Source: Paenibacillus peoriae KCTC 3763 (lineage in GTDB: Bacteria > Bacillota > Bacilli > Paenibacillales > Paenibacillaceae). Taken from it: DNA of 64,000 nucleotides. Position 1 is the first letter of the stretch, and each line of letters opens with the position of its first letter. A program made the translations under genes and the position numbers. Below are positions 17,759-29,618 of this stretch, piece after piece. Under the pieces are notes generated by a model. That model was not told where the DNA came from. It saw only the letters and a list, made by a program, of their open reading frames with translations, and ran no database searches. The stretch is taken from NCBI RefSeq assembly GCF_000236805.1, contig NZ_AGFX01000009.1:62001-126000 (forward strand), given 5' to 3'.

Positions 17759-19018
17759 ATGAATGATTCAAATCAACCGGTACCAGAGAAAGAAGTATTA
17801 AGCGTGTTCAGTGGTGAAAGCGGCGAGAACCCATTTCCGTTATTCGCAAAGATACGGGCAACAGGAGCCGTTATTCCTATCCCGTTTCCGATGGGAGGAA
17901 CAGATCAGCAAACATGGATGGTCACTCGTATGGAAGAGGCAATGCAGGTGCTTAAAGACCATGTCCGTTTTACTGTAGACCGGAGATATATTAATAGCAA
18001 TAGTAACATCGAGCAAAACCCAACTGGCGACACTGGCCCATCCGCTTCCACTAACTTCCTTACCGAGTCGATCAATTCTATCGATGAGCCTGATCATCGA
18101 CGGTTGCGTACATTGGTGTCCAAAGCTTTCACTCCCAGATATATGGAAAGCTTACGCCCTCGCGTTCAGGAGATTGCAGATGAATTACTCGACCAGGTAC
18201 AGGAAAAAGGCGAGATGGACCTCGTCAGGGACTATGCTTATCCCTTGCCAATCAACGTTATTTGCGAAATGCTTGGGGTACCTCAAGCAGACCGGTCAAA
18301 GATTCATGCCTGGTCTTCAGCGATCGCGCACGGTCTGGGATTGGGAAGGCAAGCACCGGAAGTTGAGGAGCATCTGCGAGCCTTCGGTGAATACATCGTG
18401 CAACTTGTGAACGACAAGCGCCGACATCCTGCTGATGATTTGATTAGCCAATTAGTAGCTATAGAAGAAGAGGGGGATCGGCTCGGTGAAGCAGAATTAC
18501 TCTCGATGATCAAGCTATTGATCTTTGCCGGACATGAGACAACCTCGAATCTGGTCTCCACCGGCACTTTGATGTTGCTGGATCAGCCCGACCAACTGGA
18601 GAAGCTCAAAGCTGATCTTAGTTTGGTTCCTTCGGCTATTGAAGAACTGCTGCGCTTTAATGGACCGTCCACAATCGCGGGACCGCGCTTTGCCACTGAA
18701 GATATTGAGCTGGCAGGTCAGCAGATCAAGAAAGGGGATATGGTCATTCTCGTATTAAAATCAGCAAATCGGGATGAGCGCCAGTTTTCAGACCCAGAAG
18801 AGCTGGATATTACGCGCAAGATCAATCGACATCTTGCCTTTGGATATGGCATCCATATGTGTTTAGGGGCGCCGCTGGCCCGTGTGGAAGCAGACATTGC
18901 GTTTACCACACTGCTGAGACGCATGCCCAATCTACGACTCAACGTTCCTCGGGAGAACGTCACCTGGAACTTCATGCTTAGCTCACAAGGGTTAGCGTCC
19001 CTGCCCGTCGCTTTTTAA
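17759..19018 (+). CDS. Cytochrome P450 (bacterial CYP107-like)
   Basis: 419 residues, the normal size of a soluble bacterial P450. The I-helix oxygen-binding motif is FAGHETTSNL, the K-helix ExxR is in EELLRF, and the heme loop FGYGIHMCLGAPLAR places the heme-ligating cysteine at position 368. ITEPDHRRLRTLVSKAFTPR-like sequence (DEPDHRRLRTLVSKAFTPR) is also typical. It needs a ferredoxin or flavodoxin partner; none is encoded nearby. AAAGGAAG precedes the ATG. No polyketide or peptide synthetase lies in the window, so its substrate is unknown. It forms a single-gene unit. Confidence 0.92.
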   Translation: MNDSNQPVPEKEVLSVFSGESGENPFPLFAKIRATGAVIPIPFPMGGTDQQTWMVTRMEEAMQVLKDHVRFTVDRRYINSNSNIEQNPTGDTGPSASTNFLTESINSIDEPDHRRLRTLVSKAFTPRYMESLRPRVQEIADELLDQVQEKGEMDLVRDYAYPLPINVICEMLGVPQADRSKIHAWSSAIAHGLGLGRQAPEVEEHLRAFGEYIVQLVNDKRRHPADDLISQLVAIEEEGDRLGEAELLSMIKLLIFAGHETTSNLVSTGTLMLLDQPDQLEKLKADLSLVPSAIEELLRFNGPSTIAGPRFATEDIELAGQQIKKGDMVILVLKSANRDERQFSDPEELDITRKINRHLAFGYGIHMCLGAPLARVEADIAFTTLLRRMPNLRLNVPRENVTWNFMLSSQGLASLPVAF

Positions 19019-19067
19019 CTGAGGGAAAGAATATATTGGTAAAATAAACTTTAGTATTGAAGGAAAT

Positions 19068-19105
19068 GAGGAGGCACTTGCTCTTTGTGGAGTAGGTGCC
19101 TCCTC
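19068..19105 (+). terminator. Inverted repeat after P450 gene
   Basis: GAGGAGGCAC and GTGCCTCCTC pair perfectly across an 18-nt loop; no T tract follows. Probably the 3' hairpin of the P450 transcript. Confidence 0.5.
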
Positions 19106-19460
19106 GTCTAGTTGAATACCCCCCCCTTGGTCCTCTGTTCATCCCCTTCAGCAAACTGCCTATTGCTCCTAATGCTATCCCGTTTACCATTGATTCGCCT
19201 TCGCTATAGATCACTTTCCATCTACCCCGAGGAGTAGAATCCTCCCTATAACCTGTAATGCTCAGCTTTGGTGTCAAGGCTTCTGGATTGAATCCGACTT
19301 CATTGTTCCTGATTTCCAAAATGATACATATTTCATCGCTCTAAAATTAAGTTCGGAGACCGATTTCACACAGAAGTCGTCAATCTCCATATGTAATTTT
19401 TCATAAATGTAAGGAACCTTACGACCGTTAGTGTACGAAGTCTTGCCCAAAAAGCCGTAT

Positions 19461-19555
19461 CTCCTTGCCTTTTGGGACGATGTGTCAAGCATTCGAAATC
19501 TATAACATTAAAGGTGTTCGATTCGTCATGGATGAAGCGTCACGGTACTTAACGT
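19461..19555 (+). other. Second copy of the relic seen at 17537
   Basis: Contains the repeated 24-mer and a frame IYNIKGVRFVMDEASRYLT ending in TGA at about 19555. A further open stretch, VKKGADIVVISAISTLVDG, follows before the symporter. No start or ribosome-binding site supports expression. The rest of 19106-19724 contains only short antisense frames I do not trust. Confidence 0.35.
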
Positions 19556-19724
19556 GAAGAAAGGAGCCGACATTGTGGTGATATCTGCCATCTCTACCCT
19601 TGTCGACGGGATCGGCCAGGTTGTCGGAGGGACACCTACATTGCTTTCAACAAAATAAAGGAAGAAGAAGTGTATCTAGTATAAATGTAAAAAAAGATAA
19701 TTAATAAAATGTGGGGGAAAATAT

Positions 19725-21140
19725 ATGCAAGCAACAAAAGTTACTGAAAATCAATCTATTGCCATCTTTCAGGAAGAAGATAGAAAACTCACTTTTCGCG
19801 AGAAAGTAGCCACCGGTCTCGGAGCGGGAATTGGAACACTCCATTCACAAATGATTGCGATGTTCTTGCTTTTTTTCTATACGGACATGATGAAAATCAG
19901 TCCAACCTTTGTAGCTGGGTTATTTCTGGTTGCTCGTATTATTAGCGCTGTTATCGTTCCATTGTTTGGAGTTTTTATAGACAAGGTGAGCACCCCTTGG
20001 GGCAAATATGTTCCATGGTTTATGATACTTGGGGTGCCTACTGCTATTTTGGGGTGGTTAGTCTTTACTGATTTTAACCTAAGTCCTACGGGTAAGATCG
20101 TATATGTGTCTGTAACCTATCTGCTATACAGCATATTTGCTGCACTTCAACAGGCACCAGGTAATGCAGCCGGTCCTGCCATTACAAAAAGGGTAGATGA
20201 CCGGATATCAATGGGACAGATTGGATTTTTCTTCATCATGATAGGCGCAATTGTTATTTCGGTAGGCGCTCAGCCTCTGTATAAAGCTTTGGGGGGCGGT
20301 AATGACACGAAAGGGTTCTCAATGCTAATGGGAGCAATCGCTATTATTGGTATATTGGTATCCGTTTTTCAAGTAAAGTCCTTAAAAGAAAGGTATGTTA
20401 CAAAACCCAAAAAGGAAGAAAAGAGACCTTCACTGAAGGAGATGTTCTTGGCTGTATTTACAAATAAAGCTGCTGTTATTATATATGTATATATTGGGGC
20501 GATAACTTTATCAAAAGGCATTAGAGATGCAATCATGATCGATTATTTAAAATATTACTTTCATAATGATAATCTTATGATGATTATAGGGATTACCAGT
20601 TTAGTGCCAACCATTTTAGGTACCCTGTTAGCCGCTCCAATCACGAAACGATTTGGCATTAAAGCTAATATCCTTACTAGTGTGGTTATGAGTGTGGTGA
20701 CTTCAGCTGCCATTATGTTCGTCCCCGCTAGTTCTACTGGCGTGATCATTTTCCTGGTTTTGAGGGCAATTGATGGTTTCTTTATGGGACTCTCTACCCC
20801 AGCCCAGACTACAATGATGCCGGCTGCAATGGATTATACCGAATGGAAGACCGGTATGAATGTAAATGGATTCATGGGTTCCATCCAAGGTGTCATGAAA
20901 ACTATAGCTACAGCTATTGCAGGTTCATTAACTGCAGGAGGACTGGCTTTGGCTGGGTATGTACCAGGTGTAGAGCAAAGCAGCGAGACCATCTTTGGTC
21001 TAAAATTGTTAGTGGGAGTTATTCCGGCTATTGTTCTATTATTTACAGCATCTGTAGCCTGGTTTGATCTAACAGAGGAAAAACAGACGCAAATTGCGAA
21101 AGATCTGGCAGAACGCAGGAGAGATGACCAAAGTATTTGA
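19725..21140 (+). CDS. GPH-family sugar:cation symporter (MFS_2)
   Basis: 471 residues with about twelve hydrophobic helices. The N-terminal REKVATGLGAGIGTLHSQMIAMFLLFFYTD and the loop PLFGVFIDKVSTPWGKYVPW (family motif D...R.GK.rPW) place it in the glycoside-pentoside-hexuronide:cation group. The C-terminal half has GIKANILTSVV and MDYTEWKTGMNVNGFMGSIQG, also typical. It should import a glycoside, pentoside or hexuronide with Na+ or H+. No glycosidase is adjacent; the downstream histidine kinase and regulator may be linked. A strong terminator follows. Confidence 0.88.
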   Translation: MQATKVTENQSIAIFQEEDRKLTFREKVATGLGAGIGTLHSQMIAMFLLFFYTDMMKISPTFVAGLFLVARIISAVIVPLFGVFIDKVSTPWGKYVPWFMILGVPTAILGWLVFTDFNLSPTGKIVYVSVTYLLYSIFAALQQAPGNAAGPAITKRVDDRISMGQIGFFFIMIGAIVISVGAQPLYKALGGGNDTKGFSMLMGAIAIIGILVSVFQVKSLKERYVTKPKKEEKRPSLKEMFLAVFTNKAAVIIYVYIGAITLSKGIRDAIMIDYLKYYFHNDNLMMIIGITSLVPTILGTLLAAPITKRFGIKANILTSVVMSVVTSAAIMFVPASSTGVIIFLVLRAIDGFFMGLSTPAQTTMMPAAMDYTEWKTGMNVNGFMGSIQGVMKTIATAIAGSLTAGGLALAGYVPGVEQSSETIFGLKLLVGVIPAIVLLFTASVAWFDLTEEKQTQIAKDLAERRRDDQSI

Positions 21141-21146
21141 ATAAAC

Positions 21147-21211
21147 AAAGAAACCCTTCTTTCTGGTAATGGTTGCTCGACACTTCTATATTACCAAAGA
21201 AGGGTTTCTTT
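21147..21211 (+). terminator. Long terminator after the GPH symporter
   Basis: AAAGAAACCCTTCTTT pairs perfectly with AAAGAAGGGTTTCTTT; an inner GGTAAT/ATTACC extends the stem. A T-rich tract follows. Confidence 0.8.
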
Positions 21212-21383
21212 CTATTTAAAAGAATCCTAGGCCAGTTTCTTTTCATATTTTCTAAAAAGATAAATTATATTCACATTTGGAGATGTTGGTAAAATAAATA
21301 ATGTTTTGTCTAGGCATATTAAATGTATGACTTTTCATTTCAAGCATTTTGATAAAGTCCAAGGAATAGAAGAGGTGTGGACT

Positions 21384-22607
21384 ATGTTCAAAGAATCCAG
21401 TGAACAAGACCCGAATATAGACTTAAAGTTAAACGATAGCGAAGGACTTAATACATCCAGATTCCCCATCATAATGTGGACCTTTTTGATCTATATAGAA
21501 GCAATGATGTTCCAAAATTTACCCACTCCACTTCCGCTTCAAAGTATATTGTTCTCTTTGATAATGATTCTGCAAGTGTTTATGCACTGGCATGTTCGTA
21601 GAGTTTTACACTATGTCTCATGGTTTTATTTTATTATTCAAGGAGCCATCATCTTTTCGAGCGTCTTTCTTCTGCCTAAAAGCTTTCCGATTGTGCTGGT
21701 TGGATTAACACCTGTTTTAATCGGTCAAAGCATAGGCATTTATTATCAAGCGAAAAAAGTTGTATTGATGTTTTTTAGTCTCTATCTGCTATTTTGTTCT
21801 TACATGATATGGAGTTACGATAGCGCTAACTCCGTGTTATTTATTTCAGTGCTTATTCCTATAGCTATTGTCGTAGCTGCCTATGCCAATCTTTTCTACA
21901 GGCAGGTCAATGCGCGCATTCGCACCCAAAACTTTCTTGCTGAGTTGGAGCTTGCACATCAAAAAGTGGAAGAGCTTACGTTAGCCAACGAACGGCAGCG
22001 CATGGCCCGGGATTTGCATGATACCTTGGCCCAAGGTCTTGCCGGGCTTATTATGCAACTGGAAGCCATAGATGCACACCTGACAAAAGGCAGCGCGCAG
22101 AGAGCTCATGAGATCGTTCAGCAGTCCATGTCACAAGCACGCCAGACGCTGGCTGACTCCCGTCGTGCAATAGACAACCTGCGCTCAAAATCGGCCTCGG
22201 AAGTTGACTTTGCCGATGCAATCCGGGAAGAAGCACAGTACTTTATGATGGCTACGGGAATTCGAACAGCACTGGACATCAAGATTAAAGCCTCGGTATC
22301 CAGGCTAATGATTGAGCATGGACTGCACATTATAAGTGAATGTCTGACAAACGTAGCCAAGCATTCGCATGCCAAAAACGTATGGATCAACATTTGGGAT
22401 AACCAAGGTATTATTTCGATAGAAATTCGCGATGATGGAAAAGGATTTAATCCGGATATCATGGCCAGCCAAACAGGACATTATGGACTAATAGGTATTC
22501 ACGAGCGTGCGCGTCTGCTCGGCGGAACAATACAGATTAGCAGCACAGCTCAAGAAGGGACAACAATTCAAGTGAAGGCACCCCTTGCCAAAGGAGACGC
22601 ATCATGA
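21384..22607 (+). CDS. Sensor histidine kinase, NarL/DesK-type (HisKA_3)
   Basis: About 407 residues from the ATG at 21384 (AGAGGTG upstream). The N-terminal 150 residues hold about five hydrophobic helices and no extracellular domain of size, as in DesK/LiaS-like intramembrane sensors. A short coiled coil leads to the phosphoacceptor helix ERQRMARDLHDTLAQGLAGL, with His212. The ATP-binding domain has HIISECLTNVAKHSHAKNVW (N box), IEIRDDGKGF and HYGLIGIHERARLLGG. Its stop overlaps the start of the response regulator (ATGA), so the two are translationally coupled. The stimulus is unknown. Confidence 0.88.
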   Translation: MFKESSEQDPNIDLKLNDSEGLNTSRFPIIMWTFLIYIEAMMFQNLPTPLPLQSILFSLIMILQVFMHWHVRRVLHYVSWFYFIIQGAIIFSSVFLLPKSFPIVLVGLTPVLIGQSIGIYYQAKKVVLMFFSLYLLFCSYMIWSYDSANSVLFISVLIPIAIVVAAYANLFYRQVNARIRTQNFLAELELAHQKVEELTLANERQRMARDLHDTLAQGLAGLIMQLEAIDAHLTKGSAQRAHEIVQQSMSQARQTLADSRRAIDNLRSKSASEVDFADAIREEAQYFMMATGIRTALDIKIKASVSRLMIEHGLHIISECLTNVAKHSHAKNVWINIWDNQGIISIEIRDDGKGFNPDIMASQTGHYGLIGIHERARLLGGTIQISSTAQEGTTIQVKAPLAKGDAS

Positions 22608-23255
22608 AATTTAAAATATTAATCGTGGATGATCATTGGGTGGTTAGAGAAGGGCTAAAGCTTGTTATTGAGACAAATGACTGCTACGAAGTGGGTTGGT
22701 GAAGCGGAAGAAGGGGCAACAGCACTGGCTCTGGTTGAGAAGCTTCAGCCAGATATAATCCTAATGGATCTATATATGCCCCAAATGAGCGAGCTAGAGA
22801 CGATGAAAGCTTTAAAAGAGAAGCGAAATGAAACGCCCGTTATTATCCTGACCACCTATAACGAAGATGATTTAATGATTCAGGGGCTATCCTTGGGAGC
22901 CAAAGGATATTTATTAAAAGATACCAGCCATGAAAATTTGTTTCGGACGATTGAATCTGCATTAAGAGGAGAGGCGCTTCTTCAACCCGAAATTACGGCC
23001 AGAGTTTTTGCCAATGTAAGCAAGAAAGAACCTGAGCACGAGCAGCATGAAGACACATCGATCCTGACTGAGAAAGAAAGGATCATACTACAGTCTGTTG
23101 CACGGGGGCTTAGGAGCAAAGAAATAGCGTTTGACATGGGGATTTCGGAACGGACTGTGAAAGCGCATTTAACGAATATTTACAACAAGCTCGGCGTCGA
23201 TTCCCGATCCGAAGCGGTAGCCGTGTCTCTGGAACGAGGCATTCTGCATCTTTAA
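22604..23255 (+). pseudogene. NarL/FixJ-type response regulator, frameshifted
   Basis: The gene begins ATG at 22604 and reads MKFKILIVDDHWVVREGLKL before hitting TGA at about 22701. The remaining frame, shifted by one, continues seamlessly: GEAEEGATALALVEKLQPDI, ILMDLYMP with the phosphoacceptor Asp, LLKDTS, and a full LuxR helix-turn-helix (LTEKERIILQSVARGLRSKE, ISERTVKAHLTNIYNKLGV). One extra G in the GGG at 22693-22695 explains everything: removing it gives YEVVGEAEEG. It is either a genuine inactivation, a phase-variable state or a sequence error. If functional, it would receive phosphate from the upstream kinase. Confidence 0.85.
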
Positions 23256-23801
23256 CAACAGGAAATCTCAAAAATATAGGTATTTTGATTTATCCTATCG
23301 TACATGAGGTGCTTGTCCTTAATTCTTTAGGTAATTAATACCATATGAGTATTTTGTATAAAAGGTAAAACTGTTTCCTACCGAACAATAGCTCTTAAGC
23401 ATAAGGAAATCAATCCAGATGGAAGGGGAATTCACCAGAATACGATTACAAATAATAAAGAACTTCATGATTGCTTTCTTCGTTTTAGCACCACTAAGAA
23501 CCCGACGCAACTTCAGGATTTCCTTAGGCTGCATAGGACCGCTAGGGAACTATGCAGTGATGGAGTTCGGCTCGCACCATGGTTTTTGATGTGACTAATG
23601 ATAGCGGGAAATCAAAAAAGAACCTGGGAAGTTTTCTCAGGTTCTTTGATATTGCACATAAATAAACACGATGATATAATCAGCCTACGACCGTCTCTAG
23701 TTATGAGGTCATAAAAATACCACTTTACAATTTAAGTGTACCATGCCGGTAAACTCTTGTCAAATGTTTTTTCTCAATTTAATGGTTAGGAGAGATATTG
23801 A
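23256..23801 (+). other. Intergenic region with an unidentified coding relic and a terminator
   Basis: From about 23408 the plus strand reads EINPDGRGIHQNTITNNKEL and on to a stop at about 23592, without a start or ribosome-binding site; I cannot assign it. At 23611-23650 AAAGAACCTG pairs with CAGGTTCTTT with outer ATCAAA/TTTGAT, a likely terminator. Around 23750 the AT-rich leader of the rph gene begins. Confidence 0.4.
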
Positions 23802-26396
<2,595 letters not shown>

Positions 26397-26455
26397 TCGT
26401 TGAATACGTCATGCAAGAGCCTCTGTCATAATATACGGCAAGTTTTCACTTATAT

Positions 26456-26480
26456 GAGCCCCTGCCGCAAGCGGGGGCTC
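26456..26480. terminator. GC-rich hairpin between rph and the NTF2-like gene
   Basis: GAGCCCC pairs with GGGGCTC, with CCGC/GCGG inside. No T tract on either strand. It separates two convergent genes and is probably their shared terminator. Confidence 0.5.
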
Positions 26481-26503
26481 AGAATGATGGAGAGAAAAGT
26501 TGC

Positions 26504-26941
26504 TTATTTCTCGGCGTCACCCATGATATTGACTAATACGTCGTTAACGTGAGCCGTGTCGTGATGCTCGTGGTAGACGGCGATTTTATCGCCCCGGAGC
26601 TCAAAGAGAAAATGATAATGGTTCTGATAGCGAAGTCCACTCTTCAACTTCATCGTTGAGTAGGCCTCCACTGCGACACGGTCCCCTTGGATGGTCCAAC
26701 CGGTAGGGACGATCTGAAGTGGCCCGTCAGTAATGTCGTTCAGCGGGGCCAGCATCGATCGGAATTCATCCTTGGAGACGAACCCAGGGTGTGGAAGTCC
26801 GCTCATCCACCACTCGACATCATCGGTGAGCATGTCGAGTAGTGCATTCAACGGCTCCGTGTTCTGAGGGTCCCCCCATCGACCCTGCCCATAAAGGCTG
26901 AGGAAGTGTTCAATAATCTTCTTCTTGCCTGTGTCGTCCAT
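26504..26941 (-). CDS. NTF2-like / SnoaL-fold protein
   Basis: 145 residues from the ATG at 26941; AAAGGAG is 11-13 nt upstream and the alternative GTG is too close to it. The fold is suggested by the opening helix KKIIEHFLSLYGQ, then LLDMLTDDVEWWMSGLPH, GFVSKDEFRSML and the strands VAVEAYSTMKLKSGLRYQNHYHFLFEL ending DKIAVYHEHHDTAHVNDVL. Such ketosteroid-isomerase-like proteins bind small hydrophobic molecules or catalyse isomerisation or hydrolysis; no specific activity can be assigned. It lies just downstream of, and on the same strand as, the WYL regulator. Confidence 0.75.
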   Translation of the reverse strand: MDDTGKKKIIEHFLSLYGQGRWGDPQNTEPLNALLDMLTDDVEWWMSGLPHPGFVSKDEFRSMLAPLNDITDGPLQIVPTGWTIQGDRVAVEAYSTMKLKSGLRYQNHYHFLFELRGDKIAVYHEHHDTAHVNDVLVNIMGDAEK

Positions 26942-27050
26942 TCTTGAATTCACGCTCCTTTGTAGAGTTCGGGTTCCTGGCAGGATCACATCGTCCGATA
27001 AACTTAGGCTGAATTGTTGTCTGCAGACAGATACATTATAAATCAGAGTT

Positions 27051-28013
27051 TTATGGGCAGTATAATTTAAATCTCTCTTGTAAACCTTCCAAGACTTCAT
27101 CCGGCACTTCTCTGACCATGATATCTCCACCCAGAAAAAGCAGCCAATTTATGATTTCGGTTAATTCTTCTGAATGATGAACATTGATAAAAGTCTTTAG
27201 AATGGCCGTGGTTTGGTAAGGATTTGTATAGGAAAGTGAAACTTTTAAAGGATGGTATTTTTTGAACTGGGCAATCGCCTTTGGACCAAGTTCAAGGACA
27301 AGGTTGATGACTTCTTTCTGCTTGCTTAGTTGTTCTAAAATCTTTTTCTTGCTTACCCTTTTTTTCGCAGGGTAGGGTTCTACATCGGTGAGATTGTCGG
27401 CAGGAAAAATCCGTCTCTTTTCTTCCTCTAAGTCAAAGCCTTCAATTTGCCATAAGCTTTTTTCACGATAAAGATGCAAGAGATAAATGGGATAAGACTT
27501 TATTTCCTTCTCTTCTTCGATGGAAACCAATAAATAGCTGTCCAGAAGAAGGATTTGGATGAGTTTTTCTAACATAGGATGCGGCAGGTCTGACAGATCA
27601 AGCAGATCGGGATTATGGGGATTGGTCCCTTCAAAAAGCAATATTTGATTCAGGAGAACAAGGTCATCTTGCTGGTTTTCCGAGATGAGGCCAAGTAATT
27701 TTTCAGCTAAAGACTGACGACTCTTTAGATAAGGGAGTTGTTGGTTTCTTGTGGCCATAAAGGCAATAAAAAGAGCTTTAATTTCATTATTGGTAAAGCG
27801 GACTGTGGGCAGGACAGAGTTGTTCATGACAAAATACCCCCCATCCCTCCCAACTTCAGCGACAAGCGGTATGCCCATGGCTTCAATTTCTCTGATATCT
27901 CTAATAGCTGTCGAACGAGAGATGTTAAATACCCGCATGATTTCAGAAATGGTAAAGTGTGCGCGGTTGTTGATATATCGCATGATGGTATTAATCCGTT
28001 CAACTTTTTTCAT
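27051..28013 (-). CDS. WYL-domain transcriptional regulator (HTH_11, YafY/YobV type)
   Basis: 320 residues. Residues 1-60 are the DeoR-like helix-turn-helix: RINTIMRYINNRAHFTISEI, MRVFNISRSTAIRDIREIEA, then VGRDGGYFV. The central WYL domain has SYPIYLLHLYREKSLWQIEGFD, and the C-terminal extension contains LLFLGGDIMVREVPDEVLEGL. GGGGAG precedes the ATG. It diverges from a gene for an effector-binding-domain protein and a partner; Bacillus subtilis has the same pairing as yobV and yobU, which supports a shared regulatory role. Its ligand is unknown. Confidence 0.87.
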   Translation of the reverse strand: MKKVERINTIMRYINNRAHFTISEIMRVFNISRSTAIRDIREIEAMGIPLVAEVGRDGGYFVMNNSVLPTVRFTNNEIKALFIAFMATRNQQLPYLKSRQSLAEKLLGLISENQQDDLVLLNQILLFEGTNPHNPDLLDLSDLPHPMLEKLIQILLLDSYLLVSIEEEKEIKSYPIYLLHLYREKSLWQIEGFDLEEEKRRIFPADNLTDVEPYPAKKRVSKKKILEQLSKQKEVINLVLELGPKAIAQFKKYHPLKVSLSYTNPYQTTAILKTFINVHHSEELTEIINWLLFLGGDIMVREVPDEVLEGLQERFKLYCP

Positions 28014-28123
28014 CGGGCTCCCCTAAACAGTATCATTTTTTGACATGATTTATGGTTATTATAAACCCATCAAGTGAAAAGACAAATCATTTGATAAATT
28101 TAAAAAAGAGGAAGGTTTTGAAC

Positions 28124-28603
28124 ATGGAAAATTATACCATTGAGGAAAAAGACAGCTTTACCGTTTTAGGCATTGGAACTGAGCTCAAGAGCGATTACAC
28201 AGACTATGCCGGCATAAACAAGGAGAAGGCAGACTTTTGGTCGGCCGTCAAACAAGACGGAAGACTTGACACTTTAAAGGCGGTAGCCGCAAATGACTAC
28301 ATTTTTGCCGTGAACGAGGCTGTGAATAACAAGATGATGCATTATGCAGGTGTCATGACCGAGGCATCGTTACCAGAAGCAACCAGGCTTATCCAATTTC
28401 CTAAGGGGGAATACCTAGTTGTTAAAGGGGAAGGAGAGACGGCTGATGAGCTAAATAATACGCTTGCCGGCATTGCCTTTGGCCAAGTCTTGGCGGAAGT
28501 AAAGAATTATGCCTATGTTGGCGCGCCAAATACATCGGTTGTGATGGGGCAGCGAAATGGCTTAGTATTTGGTGAAATGTGGATTCCTGTCGTTAGGAAA
28601 TAA
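28124..28603 (+). CDS. GyrI/AraC effector-binding-domain protein (YobU-like)
   Basis: 159 residues from the ATG at 28124 (AGAGGAAGG upstream). The fold is that of the SHS2-duplicated GyrI-like ligand-binding domain: TIEEKDSFTVLGIGTELKSD at the start, YAGVMTEASLPEATRLIQFP and EYLVVKGEGETADELNNTL in the middle, ending WIPVVRK. Such free-standing domains bind multidrug-like compounds or short-lived hydrolysis products. It is divergent from a WYL regulator and 22 bp ahead of the next gene, so the three form one module. Confidence 0.8.
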   Translation: MENYTIEEKDSFTVLGIGTELKSDYTDYAGINKEKADFWSAVKQDGRLDTLKAVAANDYIFAVNEAVNNKMMHYAGVMTEASLPEATRLIQFPKGEYLVVKGEGETADELNNTLAGIAFGQVLAEVKNYAYVGAPNTSVVMGQRNGLVFGEMWIPVVRK

Positions 28604-28625
28604 AGAGATCAAAGGGGGAATAGAA

Positions 28626-29090
28626 ATGTCCTATATCGTTGACTTTAAAAATGTGTCTACGGTTGGTTTAGAGTCTTCACCCGTAGCAGAAGCGCTTGCT
28701 GGTTTACGAGCGAATGAAGCCCGTTACTTTATGAACAAATATAAGCATGAATTTACGGTTGTACCAGCTAGCGAAAGCCAGGAGACACTTGATTATGTGA
28801 ACCGGATTTTGAAAGAAGAACGTGATATTGAGTTTGCGGCCAAACCTTTAGAGACGTCGCGCTTTCAAGTGGAAAATATCCAATTTACCTACGTCTTTTA
28901 TGAGGATGGTCTTGGGCTCAATGTCATGTATACGATTGACGATCCTAAGAAGCGGGCCGTTGGTTTAAAGCTTTCTGAGGGGATGGAGGTACCCAAGGAG
29001 TTAGAAGAGAAATTTAACTTTGCAAGACAGAAGTCTAAATTAGCCGGAACCATCCGGGGCTCGTTTTTTGTAATCAAAGGAGAATATTAA
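28626..29090 (+). CDS. Conserved protein of unknown function, partner of YobU-like gene
   Basis: 154 residues from the ATG at 28626 with AGGGGGAA upstream. The sequence is soluble and mixed alpha/beta: SYIVDFKNVSTVGLESSPVA, LRANEARYFMNKYKHEFTVV, and a C-terminal LAGTIRGSFFVIKGEY. I do not recognise a catalytic motif. It is in the same transcription unit as the YobU-like gene and ends in a terminator. An accessory role in the WYL-controlled module is likely; anything more would be a guess. Confidence 0.75.
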   Translation: MSYIVDFKNVSTVGLESSPVAEALAGLRANEARYFMNKYKHEFTVVPASESQETLDYVNRILKEERDIEFAAKPLETSRFQVENIQFTYVFYEDGLGLNVMYTIDDPKKRAVGLKLSEGMEVPKELEEKFNFARQKSKLAGTIRGSFFVIKGEY

Positions 29091-29101
29091 AGTATGCTGT
29101 A

Positions 29102-29141
29102 AGGGAGAATGGTGTCATTTTTTTGTGACGCAATTCTCCCT
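29102..29141 (+). terminator. Terminator after the YobU-like operon
   Basis: AGGGAGAAT and ATTCTCCCT pair, continuing inward through GTGTCA/TGACGC-like bases around a run of T in the loop. Confidence 0.65.
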
Positions 29142-29149
29142 CGTTAATT

Positions 29150-29256
29150 TTATTCCTCAACGGCGATGCCGGCAGCTTTCAAATGCCCGTAGGCCACGAT
29201 TTTACTAAACTGAGATGAAACTTCATCGACAGGAGGGAGTTTATCGTTTCTTAATC
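29150..29256 (-). pseudogene. Unidentified C-terminal coding relic
   Basis: The minus strand reads LRNDKLPPVDEVSSQFSKIV and AYGHLKAAGIAVEE to a TAA, codon-like and with a sensible ending, but no start. I cannot name the parent family. The following 150 bp to the IS end contain nothing recognisable. Confidence 0.25.
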
Positions 29257-29417
29257 CACCAAATTACAATCCCCATGAAAGACGCTACGAGGTATAACTG
29301 ATAGATTCTATTCTCTTCAATTAACATGGCATGATAAAAGGTCGTATTAAGAGAAATATGTTCCAGTACAGTTTGAACTAAAATTAAATTTTATTCAGAT
29401 AAAAAACGTATATTTAA

Positions 29418-29590
29418 TAACTCAACTTTCGCAGCAACGAATTAACCTAAACACTTTGTGGCTGTAAGCGTTGAATCAATCTATTTACTTTTCTTGACAA
29501 AAAACATCTTCTTCGTTTGGTATCATGAATGTGTCGGGCAACCATGCAAACAAAGAGAGGTGTGTAACTTATGGTACACCATCGTTCCTA
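29418..29590 (+). mobile_element. Left-end remnant of an IS4-type element
   Basis: TAACTCAACTTTCGCAG at 29418-29434 is the exact reverse complement of the right end of the IS at 33898-33914. The next 150 bp resemble the leader of that IS (TTGAATCA..., CTTCGTTTGGTA, GTGTCG(G/A)GCAA, AGAGGTGT) but the transposase coding sequence is absent. Confidence 0.6.
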
Positions 29591-29618
29591 TCTGACCAGT
29601 CTCGTTTTTCATCTGTAT

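Noticed and set aside
26456-26480. Resemblance of the hairpin core to the rifamycin-associated element near rph
   Set aside because: It lies downstream of rph and upstream of nothing transcribed rightwards, and the match comes from a GC-rich stem. It is better explained as a terminator hairpin between convergent genes.
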